IMG/VR virus record: IMGVR_UViG_3300021962_000496
Location: 1 to 28,454 of that record
DNA from: a virus
Direction: 5' to 3' (one strand)
DNA length: 28,454 nucleotides
Positions 6,943-14,706 of the stretch are shown one piece after another. The stretch's first letter is position 1, and every line of letters begins with the position of its first letter. The position numbers were made by a program, and so were the translations under genes. The notes under the pieces are model-generated. The model did not search any database. It had not been told where the DNA came from and saw only the letters and a program-made list of their open reading frames with translations.

Positions 6943-8937
6943 TTATGCTGATAGGTCGCCCATTACGATCCAAGTATCTGTTGCTCGTTTGAAAAGAGTT
7001 GCAGATGACCATTGTGCACGTAACTTAAGACCTGGAGTAGCATTAACTGTTACTCCTCCTGCACCAGCAATTGTTACTTGTCCCGAACCAGTTTGGATAA
7101 CATCAATTGATGTTCCTACTGGATATGCCACCGAAGAGTTCGCTGGGATAGTAAGTGTTTGTGCTGTTGACTTGCCCATTTCAATAACATTGTCTCTTTC
7201 TGTAAGTGATGAAAGAGTATAAGAATCTGTTTTTTGAACAATTGTTGTTCTTGAAGGTACGCCTTCTTTTGTTTGTGTACCGTCTGAAAATGCTACGCCA
7301 GATGCTGAGGCTGTTACAAGGCCTGAGAATGTTGGATTATTAATTACAGAAACTTGTCCACCTGTAACAGATATATTTGTTCCTGCTGTTATTGTTCCAG
7401 CACCTGAGAATTGTGTAAACTCAATTTCATCTGTTCCAACTGTTGTGATTACGTTTGTTTGTACCCAACCAGTTTTTCCATTTACTGTACCAGCCTCTAC
7501 GAAAATAAAGTCACCAGCATCTACTTCACCAGCACTATCATAATCTGTTGCACGAGTTGGTGCTCCAGATGCTGCAACGATGTAAATACCGTTTTCAGAC
7601 TTTGTTGTTTGGTTCTTAACAAGAATTCTGTTTCCTGTTGCAAGAGTTACACCGTCAAGGGTATCTCCATTTTCAACTGCGGAAGCAAGTGTAATGTTTG
7701 CAGTTGTTGCTGCGTCTACAGACTCGTGTACGTTAAGACCTGCAGTTGCTGCATCAACATATTGTTTTGTTGCTGCATGCATTGCACTTGAAGGGTCTGC
7801 ATGTAGCGTTACCGCACCCGTAAATGTTGCTCCCGAAAGACTTGCTTTTGCAGCAAGATCAGTTGTAAGGTTTGTAATATCAGATTGTGCGTGTGTATGT
7901 GACGATGAAGCCTTTCCATCAAGTTGTGTCTGAATTGCGGATGTAACGCCATCTACATAATTTAGTTCTGCAGTTGATGCTGTTACTCCATCAAGAATAT
8001 TAAGTTCTGCTGTTGAAGCGGAAATTCCATCAAGAACATTAAGTTCTGCTGCAGTTGCTGTTACATCTGTTGCTCCTGCTGCTAATAGATGGGTATGATT
8101 ACTATTTGCTTTTCCATCAATTTGTGTTTGAATACCAGAAGTTACACCATTAACATACGAAATTTCTGTTCCAGAAACATCTCCGATTGACGTAGTTGAA
8201 GGAAGAGTTACTGTTCCAGTAAATGTAGGGTCTGCTGATGTTGCTTTAGCATTTAGTTGTGTTTGAATTGGTGAAGTAACTCCATTTAAATATCCAAGTT
8301 CAGTATTGTCAAGACCTTCTATAGTGGCTTGCTTGCTATTTAACTGTGTCTGAATAGAAGAAGTTACTCCAGCAAGATATCCTAATTCTGCTGATGTAGC
8401 GCCAGTATCGCTAAGATTTCCAGTTGTAATTATTGTACCGCTAACATTTGGAATAGTTACAGTTCTATCTGCTGTAGGATCAGTTACTGTAAGTGTTGTT
8501 TCATAAGAATCTGCTGTTGATCCTTCAAATACAAATGAGTTTGTAACAGCAATTGTTGAACTATCAATTGTAGTTGTTGTTCCTTGTACTGTTAAGTTAC
8601 CAGAAACTGTTACGTTACCGCTGCCATCTGCAACAACAACTGTACCAGTAGCATCTGGTAGTGTAATTGTACGGTCTGCTGTAGGATCTGTTACGGCAAG
8701 GGTTGTTTCATAAGCATTAGCGGTAGCACCTTCAAAGGTAATGCTAGAGCCAAATGCTGGGTTTACTGTAGAAGATTGGTCAATAAAGTAGTCAAGGTCT
8801 GCCCAGTGATTAGTGCCATCACCAATCTTAAATTTATTGGTATCTGACTCCCATCCCATTTCACCTGCATTTAAAATAGGGTTTGCTGAAGTCCATTGGG
8901 CTGCAGTGCCTCTCCGTTGCTGCATTCTTGTTGCCAT
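6943..8937 (-). CDS. Long tail-fibre-type protein
   Basis: A 664-residue fibre protein. The N-terminus (QQRRGTAAQW, GEMGWESDTNKFKIGDGTNHW, residues 5-45) is the phage fibre/tropism-determinant start domain that probably docks to the tail. Two copies of a 38-residue module (FEGATANAYETTLAVTDPTADRTITLP-type, about 66-103 and 137-174) follow. Residues 183-345 hold repeats of the forms ELxxLxGVTSxIQTQLxxK and ASTAELNILDG. MHAATKQYVDA (about 382-392) is another common fibre motif, and the C-terminus is a beta-rich sandwich. The ATG has a good AGGAGG site and an extended -10 (TGTTATAAT) about 50 bases upstream. Fibres of this type are usually trimeric and bind the host. Confidence 0.8.
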   Translation of the reverse strand: MATRMQQRRGTAAQWTSANPILNAGEMGWESDTNKFKIGDGTNHWADLDYFIDQSSTVNPAFGSSITFEGATANAYETTLAVTDPTADRTITLPDATGTVVVADGSGNVTVSGNLTVQGTTTTIDSSTIAVTNSFVFEGSTADSYETTLTVTDPTADRTVTIPNVSGTIITTGNLSDTGATSAELGYLAGVTSSIQTQLNSKQATIEGLDNTELGYLNGVTSPIQTQLNAKATSADPTFTGTVTLPSTTSIGDVSGTEISYVNGVTSGIQTQIDGKANSNHTHLLAAGATDVTATAAELNVLDGISASTAELNILDGVTASTAELNYVDGVTSAIQTQLDGKASSSHTHAQSDITNLTTDLAAKASLSGATFTGAVTLHADPSSAMHAATKQYVDAATAGLNVHESVDAATTANITLASAVENGDTLDGVTLATGNRILVKNQTTKSENGIYIVAASGAPTRATDYDSAGEVDAGDFIFVEAGTVNGKTGWVQTNVITTVGTDEIEFTQFSGAGTITAGTNISVTGGQVSVINNPTFSGLVTASASGVAFSDGTQTKEGVPSRTTIVQKTDSYTLSSLTERDNVIEMGKSTAQTLTIPANSSVAYPVGTSIDVIQTGSGQVTIAGAGGVTVNATPGLKLRAQWSSATLFKRATDTWIVMGDLSA
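7903..8391 (-). repeat. Degenerate coding repeats in the long fibre (LDGVTAS / GVTSxIQTQL)
   Basis: Encodes residues 183-345 of the 664-residue fibre. At 7903-8052 the unit is about 33 bases (11 residues, ending ELNxLDG); farther upstream the unit is ELGYLxGVTSxIQTQLN. Closely related units recur at 10624-10848 in another fibre gene, giving scope for recombination between the two. Confidence 0.75.
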
Positions 8938-8974
8938 ATTATTTTCCTCCTACAGAAAATTTATTCTTTATTAT

Positions 8975-8983
8975 TATAACAGA
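8975..8983 (-). promoter_or_regulatory. Extended -10 promoter for the long fibre gene
   Basis: The minus strand reads TGTTATAAT here, followed by an AT-rich leader and AGGAGG before the ATG at 8937. No -35 is evident. Confidence 0.5.
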
Positions 8984-8986
8984 TAA

Positions 8987-9445
8987 TTAATTAAAATTAT
9001 CTATTGCAAGTCCTCCGTCATAGGTATTTTCCCATGAGTTTGTACTATAGTCTCCTGCACTTACTAGAACTCCTGGTTCATTGTAAGCACCTCCAGAAAC
9101 AAATGTACTTACTATTAATCCAGATCCATCAATTGATGTATCATGGATGTGATCTTGTAATACTTCTGCATCTTCAAGAGTTGCAATTGCTACCCATTGA
9201 GATCCATAATAAACATGAACTCTTTCTGTTAATGTATCAAACCAAAGATTTCCATTTGATGGAGATGCTGGGGCTGTACCACTAACGGTTACTCCTGCTG
9301 ATCCCGCAACGGAATCTACATATGCTTTTGTTGCTGCATGTGTGTTTTGAGTTGGGGTGGCAACTGTAACTGTTGAACCAAAAGTACCACCATCGGCTAC
9401 TATTAAGCCATGTTTTACTTTAAAATCTTTATTTACAGTTGCCAT
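8987..9445 (-). CDS. Short tail-fibre-type protein
   Basis: A 152-residue protein whose start, MATVNKDFKVKHGLIVADG, is nearly the same as that of the 615-residue fibre just upstream, so both likely share a docking partner. NTHAATKAYVDS (about 33-44) and APASPSNGNLWFDTLTERVHVYYGSQWVAI (about 59-88) are typical phage fibre modules. The C-terminal 50 residues are glycine- and serine-rich and may be the variable tip. An AAAGGAG site precedes the ATG; the gene follows the large fibre gene by 11 bases. Confidence 0.75.
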   Translation of the reverse strand: MATVNKDFKVKHGLIVADGGTFGSTVTVATPTQNTHAATKAYVDSVAGSAGVTVSGTAPASPSNGNLWFDTLTERVHVYYGSQWVAIATLEDAEVLQDHIHDTSIDGSGLIVSTFVSGGAYNEPGVLVSAGDYSTNSWENTYDGGLAIDNFN

Positions 9446-9456
9446 TTAATCTCCTT

Positions 9457-11304
9457 TTATGCCTCAATATATGTCTTTGAAACCTTAACGGCTGTATTTG
9501 CAGCGGCAGCAGTTACTTGTAGAAGAACATTTCCACCGCTATAAACGGCATTTGTTGTTCCAAGTTCTGCGTTGCTTACAACGTTACCATATTCAGTAAC
9601 ATAAACGTTATTGTTTCCATCTACTGCAACAAGCATTTCAATTACTTCAATATCATTGTCCTTTTTCATTTGAACAAAATATTTAGCAGCCGAATATGTG
9701 CTTGCTGACCATGTATCGATTGTTGTTGCTGATGTGCTCGCAGTTGCAGTTGCAGATCCAGCAAGGGCATCTGGGAAAGCAATGCTTGTACCAGTTGCTG
9801 CTCCAATTTCTGGAGTTACAAGAGTTGGTGTATTAGCAAATACTAGCGCACCAGTTCCTGTTTCATCTGTTACTGCAGAAGCAAGGTTTGCTGAGGAAGG
9901 GGTTCCCAAAAATGTTGCAACACCTGTTCCCAAACCAGAAACATCGCTTGCAATTCTTACAGTAAGAGTATTGTTTGCGCCGTCAATTGTTTTATTAGTT
10001 AATGTTTCAGAAACTGCACTTAAGTTTGTGCCATTAACCTTAAAGTTTTTACCGCTTGCAAGATCAATGTGTTCTGAAGATGTCCAAGAATCTGTAGCAT
10101 CTACCCAGTTAAAGGTCTTATCTGTTGCACCTTTAAGAGTAATACCACCGCCATCTGCACCCGCATCTGTTGGTGAGGCTACTGAACCAAGAACAAGGTT
10201 CTTGTCATCAACAGTAATTTCTGTTGAGTTAATTGTAGTTGTAGTACCGTTAACAGTCAAGTCTCCCGAAAGGGTAAGGCTTGTACCAGAAACAGCACCT
10301 GTAAACGTTGCACCGCTAAGTGGTGCATATGCTGAAAGATCAGAAGTTAAAGCAACTGTACCAGTGGCATTTGGAAGAGTAATTGTTCTATCTGCCGTAG
10401 GATCTGTTACAGCAATGGTTGTTTCATAAGCATCTGCTGTAGCGCCTTCAATAACAATTGATCCATCAGAAATTGTAAGTCCTGATACTGTTGGAGTTGT
10501 AATTGTAGGGCTTGTAAGAGTTTTATTTGTAAGTGTTTGTGTGTTTGTTGTTCCAACTACTGCACCAGTTGCACCATGTGCTTCTGTTGCACCAGTGTGT
10601 GTGCTCAAATCTCCTGCTGCTGCCTTATTATCTAATTGTGTTTGAATAGCGCTTGTAACACCATCAACATAATTGAGTTCTGTTGTTGATGTAGTAATTC
10701 CATCAAGAACATTTAATTCTGCTGTTGAAAGTGTTGCTCCATCAAGAATATTAATTTCAGAAAAACTTGCAGTTACGCCATCAAGAATGTTGAGTTCAGC
10801 AGTAGATGCTGTAATTCCATCAAGTGTATTAAGTTCTGAAGCATTTGCTGTCAAGTCTGAAACATTTGCTACTTGAACTGTAATTGTATTATTTGTGTAA
10901 GAAATTGTTTTATTGCTTAATGTTTGTGTTGCATCATTAAGTGTTACAGTACCTGTTGCATCTGGTAATGTAATTGTTCGATCTGCAGTTGGGTCTGTTA
11001 CCGATAATGTAGTTTCATAAGCATCTGCAGTAGCACCCTCAAAAATAATGCTGGTGTCAAATGTTCCAACTGCTGGGGCTGCTGCCCACTTAAGTCCTGT
11101 TGTTTCTGAAGAGTCTGCCGTAAGAATATATCCGTTTGTGCCTACAGCCAAACGATTAACTGTATTATCTGCACTTCCTACAAGCAAGTCACCCTTAGCA
11201 TCAACAAGGCTTTCTGTTAAAACATCATGACCATTAACGGTTGCTGTTGAACCTTCAACAATGAGACCATTTTTAATCTTAAAGTCTTTATTTACTGTTG
11301 CCAT
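9457..11304 (-). CDS. Long tail-fibre-type protein with shared modules
   Basis: A 615-residue fibre. In order: docking start MATVNKDFKIKNGLIVEG (1-18); module DAKGDLLVGSADNTV...GLKW (35-73), also found in the 15697-16530 protein; a TADAYETT/DPTADRTITLP module (about 86-121) repeated once near 278-315; ASTAELNILDG repeats (153-227); further SLTLSGDLTVNGTTTTIN-type beta units; and a C-terminal sandwich (about 530-615: AAKYFVQMKKDN, MLVAVDGNNNVYVTEYGNV) that resembles the C-terminus of the 11316-11762 protein. An AAGGAG site precedes the ATG. This modular build is typical of fibres that evolve by exchange. Confidence 0.8.
   Translation of the reverse strand: MATVNKDFKIKNGLIVEGSTATVNGHDVLTESLVDAKGDLLVGSADNTVNRLAVGTNGYILTADSSETTGLKWAAAPAVGTFDTSIIFEGATADAYETTLSVTDPTADRTITLPDATGTVTLNDATQTLSNKTISYTNNTITVQVANVSDLTANASELNTLDGITASTAELNILDGVTASFSEINILDGATLSTAELNVLDGITTSTTELNYVDGVTSAIQTQLDNKAAAGDLSTHTGATEAHGATGAVVGTTNTQTLTNKTLTSPTITTPTVSGLTISDGSIVIEGATADAYETTIAVTDPTADRTITLPNATGTVALTSDLSAYAPLSGATFTGAVSGTSLTLSGDLTVNGTTTTINSTEITVDDKNLVLGSVASPTDAGADGGGITLKGATDKTFNWVDATDSWTSSEHIDLASGKNFKVNGTNLSAVSETLTNKTIDGANNTLTVRIASDVSGLGTGVATFLGTPSSANLASAVTDETGTGALVFANTPTLVTPEIGAATGTSIAFPDALAGSATATASTSATTIDTWSASTYSAAKYFVQMKKDNDIEVIEMLVAVDGNNNVYVTEYGNVVSNAELGTTNAVYSGGNVLLQVTAAAANTAVKVSKTYIEA
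10624..10848 (-). repeat. Degenerate coding repeats (ASTAELNILDG) in the second long fibre
   Basis: Encodes residues 153-227, with five ExNxLDG-type units of 14 or so residues (LDGIT, LDGVT, LDGAT, LDGIT, VDGVT). They parallel the repeats at 7903-8052. Confidence 0.75.
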
Positions 11305-11315
11305 ATTTTATCTCC

Positions 11316-11762
11316 TTATGCCTTTAATCCCATACGTGCGTAACGTACAGTTACAGGCGTTAAACCGACTACTGGAGTAACCGTTATGGATACTGTATTT
11401 CCAGCGCGGGAGACGCTAATGGTGCCAATATTCCCATCATTGTCTATTGTTCCATATTCATTTACATTTACATCTGAACCATCAATTAAAATGGTCATTT
11501 CTGTGGCATAATACTTGTTAGCGCCACCAGAAGTCTTTTTGATAGAGATGATATATTTAACCATTCTCCACTCTGTTGCATCAAAATTGTCAATTACCGT
11601 AGCACTTTCAATGCCATTAATAGTTGACTCATTATTACCAGAAGTTCCTAAATCTGTTGATTGTGCTGCAGTTGAGTCAATTAGGTCTTCATAATCTGTT
11701 TGAGTTGGCCTATCTCCTGTTTGAAATAGGGCCTTTACTGATGATAATGATATTCTGGCCAT
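11316..11762 (-). CDS. Small structural protein, fibre C-terminal domain paralog
   Basis: A 148-residue protein. Residues 1-40 (SLSSVKALFQTGDRPTQTDYEDLIDS) form a start motif often seen in phage tail proteins. Residues about 60-148 (VKYIISIKKTSG, TEMTILIDGSDVNVNEYGTI, GNTVSITVTP) align by eye with the C-terminal sandwich of the 615-residue fibre (KYFVQMKKDN, EMLVAVDGNNNVYVTEYGNV), so a fibre tip domain exists here as a separate protein. The start is leaderless by position: TATAAT ends six bases before the ATG. Confidence 0.7.
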   Translation of the reverse strand: MARISLSSVKALFQTGDRPTQTDYEDLIDSTAAQSTDLGTSGNNESTINGIESATVIDNFDATEWRMVKYIISIKKTSGGANKYYATEMTILIDGSDVNVNEYGTIDNDGNIGTISVSRAGNTVSITVTPVVGLTPVTVRYARMGLKA

Positions 11763-11768
11763 GTCTAA

Positions 11769-11777
11769 ATTATAACA
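11769..11777 (-). promoter_or_regulatory. Extended -10 promoter, leaderless start for the 11316-11762 gene
   Basis: TGTTATAAT on the minus strand with a six-base gap to the ATG at 11762 and no ribosome site. Confidence 0.6.
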
Positions 11778-11793
11778 TAATTATTTTATAATT

Positions 11794-12021
11794 CTACAAA
11801 ATATAATTACTTACACCAATGATTTGTAGCGGAATTGGCGGTACATTGTTGGAACCAAAGCCTACAATATCTATATCAGTAATTCTTACTCTAAATGGTA
11901 AAAATTCATTTATTGTTACGCCTTTGTCAACCTTTTCTTCAATAGAAACTTGTGGAAAATCAGATTGATCAAGTGATTTTAAAATTGTTTTTTGTTTGTT
12001 AAATACTGCAACAGAAGCCAT
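11794..12021 (-). CDS. Small structural-region protein of unknown function
   Basis: A 75-residue protein (SVAVFNKQKTILKSLDQSDF, then FRVRITDIDIVGFG). The second half looks like beta strands. Its ATG shares the A of the upstream TAA stop (TAATG at 12021), so it is coupled to the beta-sandwich gene. I do not recognise a family; a small virion or assembly component is likely from context. Confidence 0.6.
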   Translation of the reverse strand: MASVAVFNKQKTILKSLDQSDFPQVSIEEKVDKGVTINEFLPFRVRITDIDIVGFGSNNVPPIPLQIIGVSNYIL

Positions 12022-12422
12022 TAAGTTGTTACGTCTTCTAGAACAACCATTTGACCTCTAGCAACTGTCCAAACTCTTGTTGCATCAGATAGTTGAACAT
12101 CAAAAACATCTCCAGTTCTTAATTGGTTAGATTGATTAGATGTTAATTTAACTGTAAATTCTCCATCTCCATCATCCCCGTCTGGAGCAGGGGTTATTGT
12201 AAATACCGTTCCAGCAGAATCTTGATCAAAATCATTTGCTGTGTCTGGTCGTCTAAATTTTGCAGCAATAGTCCAGTCGGCTATTACAAGTGGATTTTTG
12301 GCATCATCTGTAACATATATCCTAAATGCAACAGTATCTCCCTTTACGATTGTCCATTTTACCAATGGCGGGGCATCACCAATATCATAAACAGATTGTC
12401 CAGCACCTCTATAATTAGCCAT
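12021..12422 (-). CDS. Tail/baseplate beta-sandwich protein (paralog 1 of 3)
   Basis: A 133-residue protein with the pattern VKWTIVKGDTVAFRIYVTDD, an acidic loop, and VFDVQLSDATRVWTVARGQMVVLEDVT at the end. The same layout (RGDT near the N-terminus, D-V/I-Q or YYDVEI late, and a final G-x-I-x-V-x-x-D-V/I-T) is seen at 17101-17493 and 18329-18715. It recalls the N-terminal sandwich of lactococcal BppU-like or LtfC-like baseplate proteins, a recollection not tested. The ATG at 12422 lies six bases from TATAAT and has no ribosome site. Confidence 0.65.
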   Translation of the reverse strand: MANYRGAGQSVYDIGDAPPLVKWTIVKGDTVAFRIYVTDDAKNPLVIADWTIAAKFRRPDTANDFDQDSAGTVFTITPAPDGDDGDGEFTVKLTSNQSNQLRTGDVFDVQLSDATRVWTVARGQMVVLEDVTT

Positions 12423-12428
12423 AAAAGA

Positions 12429-12437
12429 ATTATAACA
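12429..12437 (-). promoter_or_regulatory. Extended -10 promoter, leaderless start for the 12021-12422 gene
   Basis: TGTTATAAT on the minus strand, six-base gap to the ATG at 12422. It is divergent from, and about 25 bases from, the plus-strand lysis-gene promoter. Confidence 0.6.
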
Positions 12438-12460
12438 TAATTACGAAAATACGTTAAAAG

Positions 12461-12490
12461 TTGACAAAAAATAAAATTCTATGCTATACT
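12461..12490 (+). promoter_or_regulatory. Strong promoter for the lysozyme-like gene
   Basis: TTGACA (12461-12466), 18 bases, then TATACT (12485-12490) preceded by TG one base upstream (TGCTATACT), so both a consensus -35 and an extended -10 are present. It is among the strongest promoters in the window. Confidence 0.75.
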
Positions 12491-12497
12491 GGTGAGT

Positions 12498-12527
12498 AAC
12501 ACCATTAAAAGATGGTGTTTTGTTTTC
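12498..12527 (+). terminator. Leader hairpin with U-rich tail, possible attenuator
   Basis: AACACCAT (12498-12505), loop TAAAAG, ATGGTGTT (12512-12519), then TTGTTTT. The 8-bp stem starts at about the transcription start of the promoter at 12485 and ends before the AAGGAGG site. It has terminator-like form but sits in the 5' leader, so it could attenuate, stabilise the 5' end, or end transcription coming from upstream. Confidence 0.5.
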
Positions 12528-12543
12528 TAAGGAGGAAACGATC

Positions 12544-13086
12544 ATGAATAAATCGGCAATGATTGGCGTACTCTCAGGAGTAGCAGCGATAGCAATTTTT
12601 GCTAATTCCGCTGCGAATGCTGAAAATAATTTAAGTTATAATTCTGTCTATGACGCTGACCTGACCGCGAAAGCGGTTTTTTCGGTTTCTAAGGAAGAAA
12701 ATAATAAAACTAATAAAAAATACAAATATGGAACCCCTCTTGAAAAAGATGAACTAATTAAAATTTTAAAGTCTGTAGGATTTGAAGGGTATGCTCTAAA
12801 AGTTGCTTGGGCAACGGTAATGAAAGAATCTATGGGAACTCCAAACTCTTGGAACCCTAATAGAAAAACTGGAGACAACTCTTATGGCCTGTTTCAAATC
12901 AATATGCTTGGTGAAATGGGTGAACAAAGAAGAGACAAGTTTAATCTAAAGTCTAATGAAGATTTATTTGACCCAGTTAAAAATGCAGAAATTGCATATC
13001 ATATGAGTGATGGTGGTAAAGACTGGTCTGCTTGGAAAGGTATTACCTGGAAAACTAAAGAGTGGATGCAACGTTATTCTGATTAA
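12544..13086 (+). CDS. Secreted lysozyme/transglycosylase-like muralytic enzyme
   Basis: A 180-residue protein. I choose ATG 12544 because AAGGAGG lies just upstream; the frame could extend to 12520. Residues 1-26 form a signal peptide (MNKS, hydrophobic GVLSGVAAIAIFA, cleavage near AANA-EN), so the product is exported by Sec. Residues about 66-180 look like a goose-lysozyme/SLT fold: E95 in ATVMKESMG as general acid, then NSYGLFQINMLG (112-123), and a Trp-rich end (WSAWKGITWKTKEW). Such enzymes cut the glycan strands of peptidoglycan, either for lysis or, if packaged, for entry. It is the only plus-strand gene inside the minus-strand structural block. Its last 32 bases overlap the convergent oxygenase gene. 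Confidence 0.8.
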   Translation: MNKSAMIGVLSGVAAIAIFANSAANAENNLSYNSVYDADLTAKAVFSVSKEENNKTNKKYKYGTPLEKDELIKILKSVGFEGYALKVAWATVMKESMGTPNSWNPNRKTGDNSYGLFQINMLGEMGEQRRDKFNLKSNEDLFDPVKNAEIAYHMSDGGKDWSAWKGITWKTKEWMQRYSD

Positions 13087-13612
13087 TTCTATTAATAAAA
13101 ACTTGTAAAGTTATTCTATTAGTAGATGATTTTACTGGTGTTATTCCGTGTAAATAACCTAAGTCATTAACTACAGCCTTATTAAATGTTGGAGTGATAT
13201 TTTTCCATTCCTGCAATTTTTCATCAAACCAATTAAACATTCCACCATCATTATATTCCCAAGAATTATTTAAATAAACAGTAATCGCTTTACTATACAT
13301 TCCATCTGCATGAACTGGAATATAAGAGTTTTTAGACCAAACATAAATCATTGCACTTTTTGATGATATTAATGGCTCATCTGTATTTGGATCAAAACAC
13401 ATTTGTGATTCAAGAATATTTTGTAATTCTTGTAAAAATTTGTCTGGTAATTTTATACATATAACAATGGAACTATCTCTTACTATATCTTTATTCCATA
13501 CCTGATTTGTCCAAATATGATTAGGCCCAGATTTTCCAGTAACAACATCTAGTCCAAAATTATAATATTGTTTTGCTAAATCTTCTGGTAAAAAATTATT
13601 TATTTCTTTCAT
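13055..13612 (-). CDS. 2OG-Fe(II) oxygenase, divergent copy
   Basis: 185 residues from ATG 13612, chosen because it forms an ATGA overlap with the upstream stop; a TTG nine bases earlier is the alternative. Iron ligands are H101-x-D103 (PVHADGMYS) and H155 (YLHGIT), with R166 (TNRIT) for 2-oxoglutarate. The core reads VYLNNSWEYNDGGMFNWFD where the other copies have LNDDYxGGELYF, so it is the most divergent of the seven, nearer to the Rps23/P4H-like side of the superfamily. Its 3' end overlaps the lysozyme gene tail to tail by 32 bases. It is separated from the main oxygenase cluster by the fibre genes. Confidence 0.8.
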   Translation of the reverse strand: MKEINNFLPEDLAKQYYNFGLDVVTGKSGPNHIWTNQVWNKDIVRDSSIVICIKLPDKFLQELQNILESQMCFDPNTDEPLISSKSAMIYVWSKNSYIPVHADGMYSKAITVYLNNSWEYNDGGMFNWFDEKLQEWKNITPTFNKAVVNDLGYLHGITPVKSSTNRITLQVFINRINQNNVASTL

Positions 13613-14217
13613 CTTAGCCAACTTACAACAGCGTATCTTGTTCCATCAATAACTGGAGAAACTGAATGATTATAAACATATGTAGATGGAAATACAATCA
13701 TTTGGTTTGCCTTCGGTTTAAATGTAATATTAAAACGAGGAAAACTAATTTCTCCTCCAGTATAATTTTCATTTAGATAATATACTGTAGATATTCTTCT
13801 ATGATATTTAGGACCATCGTCTATATGATTAGTAAATTGTTGTCCTAGCCCATATTTTAAAATACCGTAGGTGTCATGCCAATCTGATCCTATTTTATAC
13901 ATTGCCATATAGTCTTTTTCAATTGGATCAAAATGTTCAAAAAACAAATTGTTTAAATTAGTAAAAAATGTTTGGCTAGGACTACTTGGTATTAAATTTT
14001 CAATACCGCCCTTATACGGAACTCCAATTGAACTGGTGTCTCTTATTTTATATTCTATAGTATCTGATGATCCAGGTGCTGCTGCTGCTTTACCCCATTT
14101 TAATTTTGAAGAATTTATTCCTTCTTCAATTTCTTTATATAAATTATCACTATTTGGTATTACATTACTATAAATAACCATTCCTGGAGCAATTTCTTCT
14201 TTTATCATTTTTACCAT
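13609..14217 (-). CDS. 2OG-Fe(II) oxygenase, prolyl 4-hydroxylase-like
   Basis: A 202-residue oxygenase: H131-x-D133 (TNHIDDG), H184 (YNHSVS) and R194 (DGTRYA). KYGLGQQF, YYLNENYTGGEISFPR and VFPSTYVYNH place it with the copies at 4142 and 4859. The start is ATG 14217, overlapping the upstream zinc-ribbon gene by seven bases; an internal ATG three codons in is also possible, and neither has a strong ribosome site. With the next gene (ATGA overlap) it makes a second oxygenase pair, beside the cysteine-rich tail protein. Confidence 0.85.
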   Translation of the reverse strand: MVKMIKEEIAPGMVIYSNVIPNSDNLYKEIEEGINSSKLKWGKAAAAPGSSDTIEYKIRDTSSIGVPYKGGIENLIPSSPSQTFFTNLNNLFFEHFDPIEKDYMAMYKIGSDWHDTYGILKYGLGQQFTNHIDDGPKYHRRISTVYYLNENYTGGEISFPRFNITFKPKANQMIVFPSTYVYNHSVSPVIDGTRYAVVSWLR

Positions 14218-14444
14218 TTATTAATTGGGCAAGATGCTGCCTTTAACTTTGTTTTTTGTGACATAAAACATCCACAAAGTTTACATGTTTTTGTTGCTTG
14301 AATTAATTCTGGGCAAGACAAACAAATATCATATCTTTCTTTTTGTATTTCATCTGTAGTATGATTATTTGGATTAAAAAGATCCCAAGGTTTTACTTGT
14401 GCTTGTGCTTCTTTCCAAAGTTGCCATCTAGTTTTTTCAGTCAT
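14211..14444 (-). CDS. Zinc-ribbon-like phage protein
   Basis: A 77-residue protein. ICLSCPELIQATKTCKLCGCFM, then KLKAASCPINKW at the C-terminus, gives the cysteine pattern CxxC...CxxCxC...C, suggesting a zinc ribbon. The ending C-P-I/x-x-x-W is shared with the plus-strand protein at 19862-20026 (CMKCP, CRQCGCG, CPIGRW). Proteins of this form are frequent in T4-like and other phages, with unknown role. An AAGGA site precedes the ATG. It overlaps the following oxygenase gene and might assist it, which is inference. Confidence 0.7.
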   Translation of the reverse strand: MTEKTRWQLWKEAQAQVKPWDLFNPNNHTTDEIQKERYDICLSCPELIQATKTCKLCGCFMSQKTKLKAASCPINKW

Positions 14445-14452
14445 TTTTTTCC

Positions 14453-14683
14453 TTATGATGGATTAGCAAACTGTTGTGTTTCTGGATTATAAGAAGCATT
14501 AACTTGAACCTGAACAATACCATTTTCATCAATTTTATCGCTTATATCAATAATTAATGGTTCACTTAAAAAGATTGCACCTAATCTTTCATCTGTATGC
14601 AAAATGTCTGCAACCTGATTGTCTATAATAAATGCAAGTTTTACTGATAGTGGTGGTTGTGATGGTGTTATGTTTTCTGGCAT
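14453..14683 (-). CDS. Small phage protein of unknown function
   Basis: A 76-residue protein (VKLAFIIDNQVADILHTDERLGAIFLSEPLIIDISD). The pattern is familiar from environmental phage genomes but I know no function. It has an AGGAGG site next to the ATG. There are no membrane segments or cysteines. It lies between the cysteine-rich tail protein and the zinc-ribbon gene in the same transcription unit. Confidence 0.65.
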   Translation of the reverse strand: MPENITPSQPPLSVKLAFIIDNQVADILHTDERLGAIFLSEPLIIDISDKIDENGIVQVQVNASYNPETQQFANPS

Positions 14684-14706
14684 ATTTCCTCCTTATCTAT
14701 ATTCTA

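Noticed and set aside
9698-10429. Plus-strand open frame of 243 codons opposite the 615-residue fibre gene
   Set aside because: It is the complement of repetitive, codon-biased fibre sequence; composition is Val/Ala/Ser noise, no start signal, and the minus-strand gene is clearly real.
12520-12543. Upstream start at 12520 for the lysozyme-like gene
   Set aside because: It would begin inside the leader hairpin's tail and lacks a ribosome site; ATG 12544 has AAGGAGG and starts a proper signal peptide.
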